A DNA stretch of 64,000 nt, taken from Adineta steineri (taxonomy: Eukaryota > Rotifera > Eurotatoria > Adinetida > Adinetidae). Both the position numbers and the translations under genes were made by a program. Numbering within the stretch: the first letter of the stretch is position 1; every line of letters begins with the position of its first letter. Below the pieces are notes generated by a model that searched no databases, had not been told where the DNA came from, and saw only the letters and a program-made list of their open reading frames with translations. This document shows positions 62,996-64,000 of this stretch, piece by piece. The stretch covers positions 498,768 through 562,767 of the forward strand of contig CAJNOI010000010.1 of NCBI GenBank assembly GCA_905250115.1, read 5' to 3'.

Positions 62996-64000
62996 TGTCT
63001 GGTCTTATCTTTTTCACGTACTTTTGATATATATATTATATATATTATATATATATATTATAATGAAAATAGACAGCAACAAAGAAGAAAAAAAAGAAGA
63101 AGTGAAGTCGAGATAATATCTCGTAAAAGAATTGTTGTTGAAAAGGTGTATGGTGTGCAACAAATGAATAGGCCAATACGAGTACGAGAAAGCGTTTGTG
63201 TGTATCGGTATATAGTAGAGAGATGTTTGCTCTCGATCTACTCACACTAATGTCGTTGTATTTGCAACGTAAAGAGTGAGTGAGTGAGAGAAAATAAAAT
63301 ATTTTATTTGCCTCGTAATAGAGAAAGGTGATGATGAGAAGAAGAGAAGCGTATATATTAGTAAGAGAGGACATTGATACTTGTGAGTTCAAGCTTGAAT
63401 TTGATTGAATGAATAGAAGAGAGAGAGAGAAATCGAGGAAAAAAATCCGATTGGATATGATCATCTTTATATGACAGAGAAGGACGAACGAACGAACGAG
63501 CGAAGTATGTGTTAAATGACAAGAGATCTATATAGAATATATGTTGTTATTAAAGTAAATTTCGAAAGGATATGTCAATTTTGTCTTATAATTGAAAAAA
63601 ACTTTTTTGATATATATTTTTATTAGAATAAAAATAAATATTTTTTTATAGATTTTTTTCATTGAGACTTTGAATCAATACAAATGTAAATTGATCTTTA
63701 TATATTACAAATATATATATATATATATTTGAAATGAAATGACATGAAAATTTTCTTTTATTTTTATGAAAAATCTAATGAATTTTAAACCAATTCAAAT
63801 CAATTTGTGACATATCTATAAATCATATTTATATCGCATATGTTTGAAAAATACACTTTTAAGTTGCAATTCATAAGTCTTTTTTCTTCTCCCCCTCTCT
63901 CTCTTCTTCTTGATATACTTTTCACAAGGGTGTGAGTACATATACAGTAGGTAAAAAGCGGTAAGTTATCATCAGTAAAGAAAATCATCTTATATATATC
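62996..64000. promoter_or_regulatory. Upstream region of HHEX
   Basis: About 1 kb 5' of the HHEX start. It holds TA-rich tracts (63031-63060, 63710-63728), GA runs (63280-63300, 63419-63430) and a CGAACGAACGAACGAGCG run at 63486-63502. No other gene is visible. Confidence 0.4.

Overview
The window is eukaryotic nuclear DNA from a small, AT-rich, intron-rich invertebrate genome. Nearly every gene is broken by short introns (about 50-70 nt) with GT-AG borders. It encodes innexins (protostome gap junctions), a Rel-like protein, an HHEX homeobox gene and a Mondo-type bHLH-Zip factor, so it is animal. AT richness, very compact introns, a DD3-3 family gene, paralog pairs and splice-acceptor signals just upstream of many start codons (as expected for spliced-leader trans-splicing) fit a rotifer best, probably a bdelloid. 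That placement is inference. One run of 100 N (6771-6870) is an assembly gap.

Layout: 1-5.2 kb (all minus) holds STAM (cut by the window edge), a PDIA4-type protein disulfide isomerase and a TMED10/p24 cargo receptor. 6.7-9.9 kb holds two tandem innexins (minus), the first losing its 3' end to the gap. 12.6-20.1 kb holds a symmetrical set: GM2-activator-like (minus), two LIV-1 ZIP zinc transporters (plus), and a second GM2-activator-like gene (minus). 20.2-25.6 kb is a tight minus-strand series: MVD (mevalonate pathway), MoaC/MOCS1B (molybdenum cofactor), WDR74, SEM1/DSS1 and ARL8. 26.2 kb has a cysteine-rich secreted protein. 27.9-34.2 kb is a 28-exon alpha-2-macroglobulin family gene with an LDLa module and no thioester motif (Mcr type).

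After a 5.2-kb gene-free stretch come a small two-repeat cadherin (39.4-40.9 kb), an unrecognised protein made of two copies of one domain (43.4-44.3 kb), a Rel-homology-like protein (45.0-46.3 kb, minus), a SAM-domain protein (49.5-52.0 kb), a Mondo/MLXIP transcription factor (53.5-57.1 kb, minus), a DD3-3 homolog (57.4-60.4 kb) and HHEX (61.5-63.0 kb, minus).

Most genes are housekeeping or developmental genes with clear families. The best leads are the acceptor signals at start codons, with possible polycistronic groups (WDR74-MoaC-MVD-GM2A and TMED10-PDIA4); the free-standing MoaC; the thioester-less macroglobulin; the Rel-like protein that lacks the usual second Ig-like domain; and the duplicated-domain protein. 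I saw no CRISPR array, rRNA, tRNA or intact transposon. Exon coordinates were read by eye from splice consensus and codon phase, without transcript evidence.
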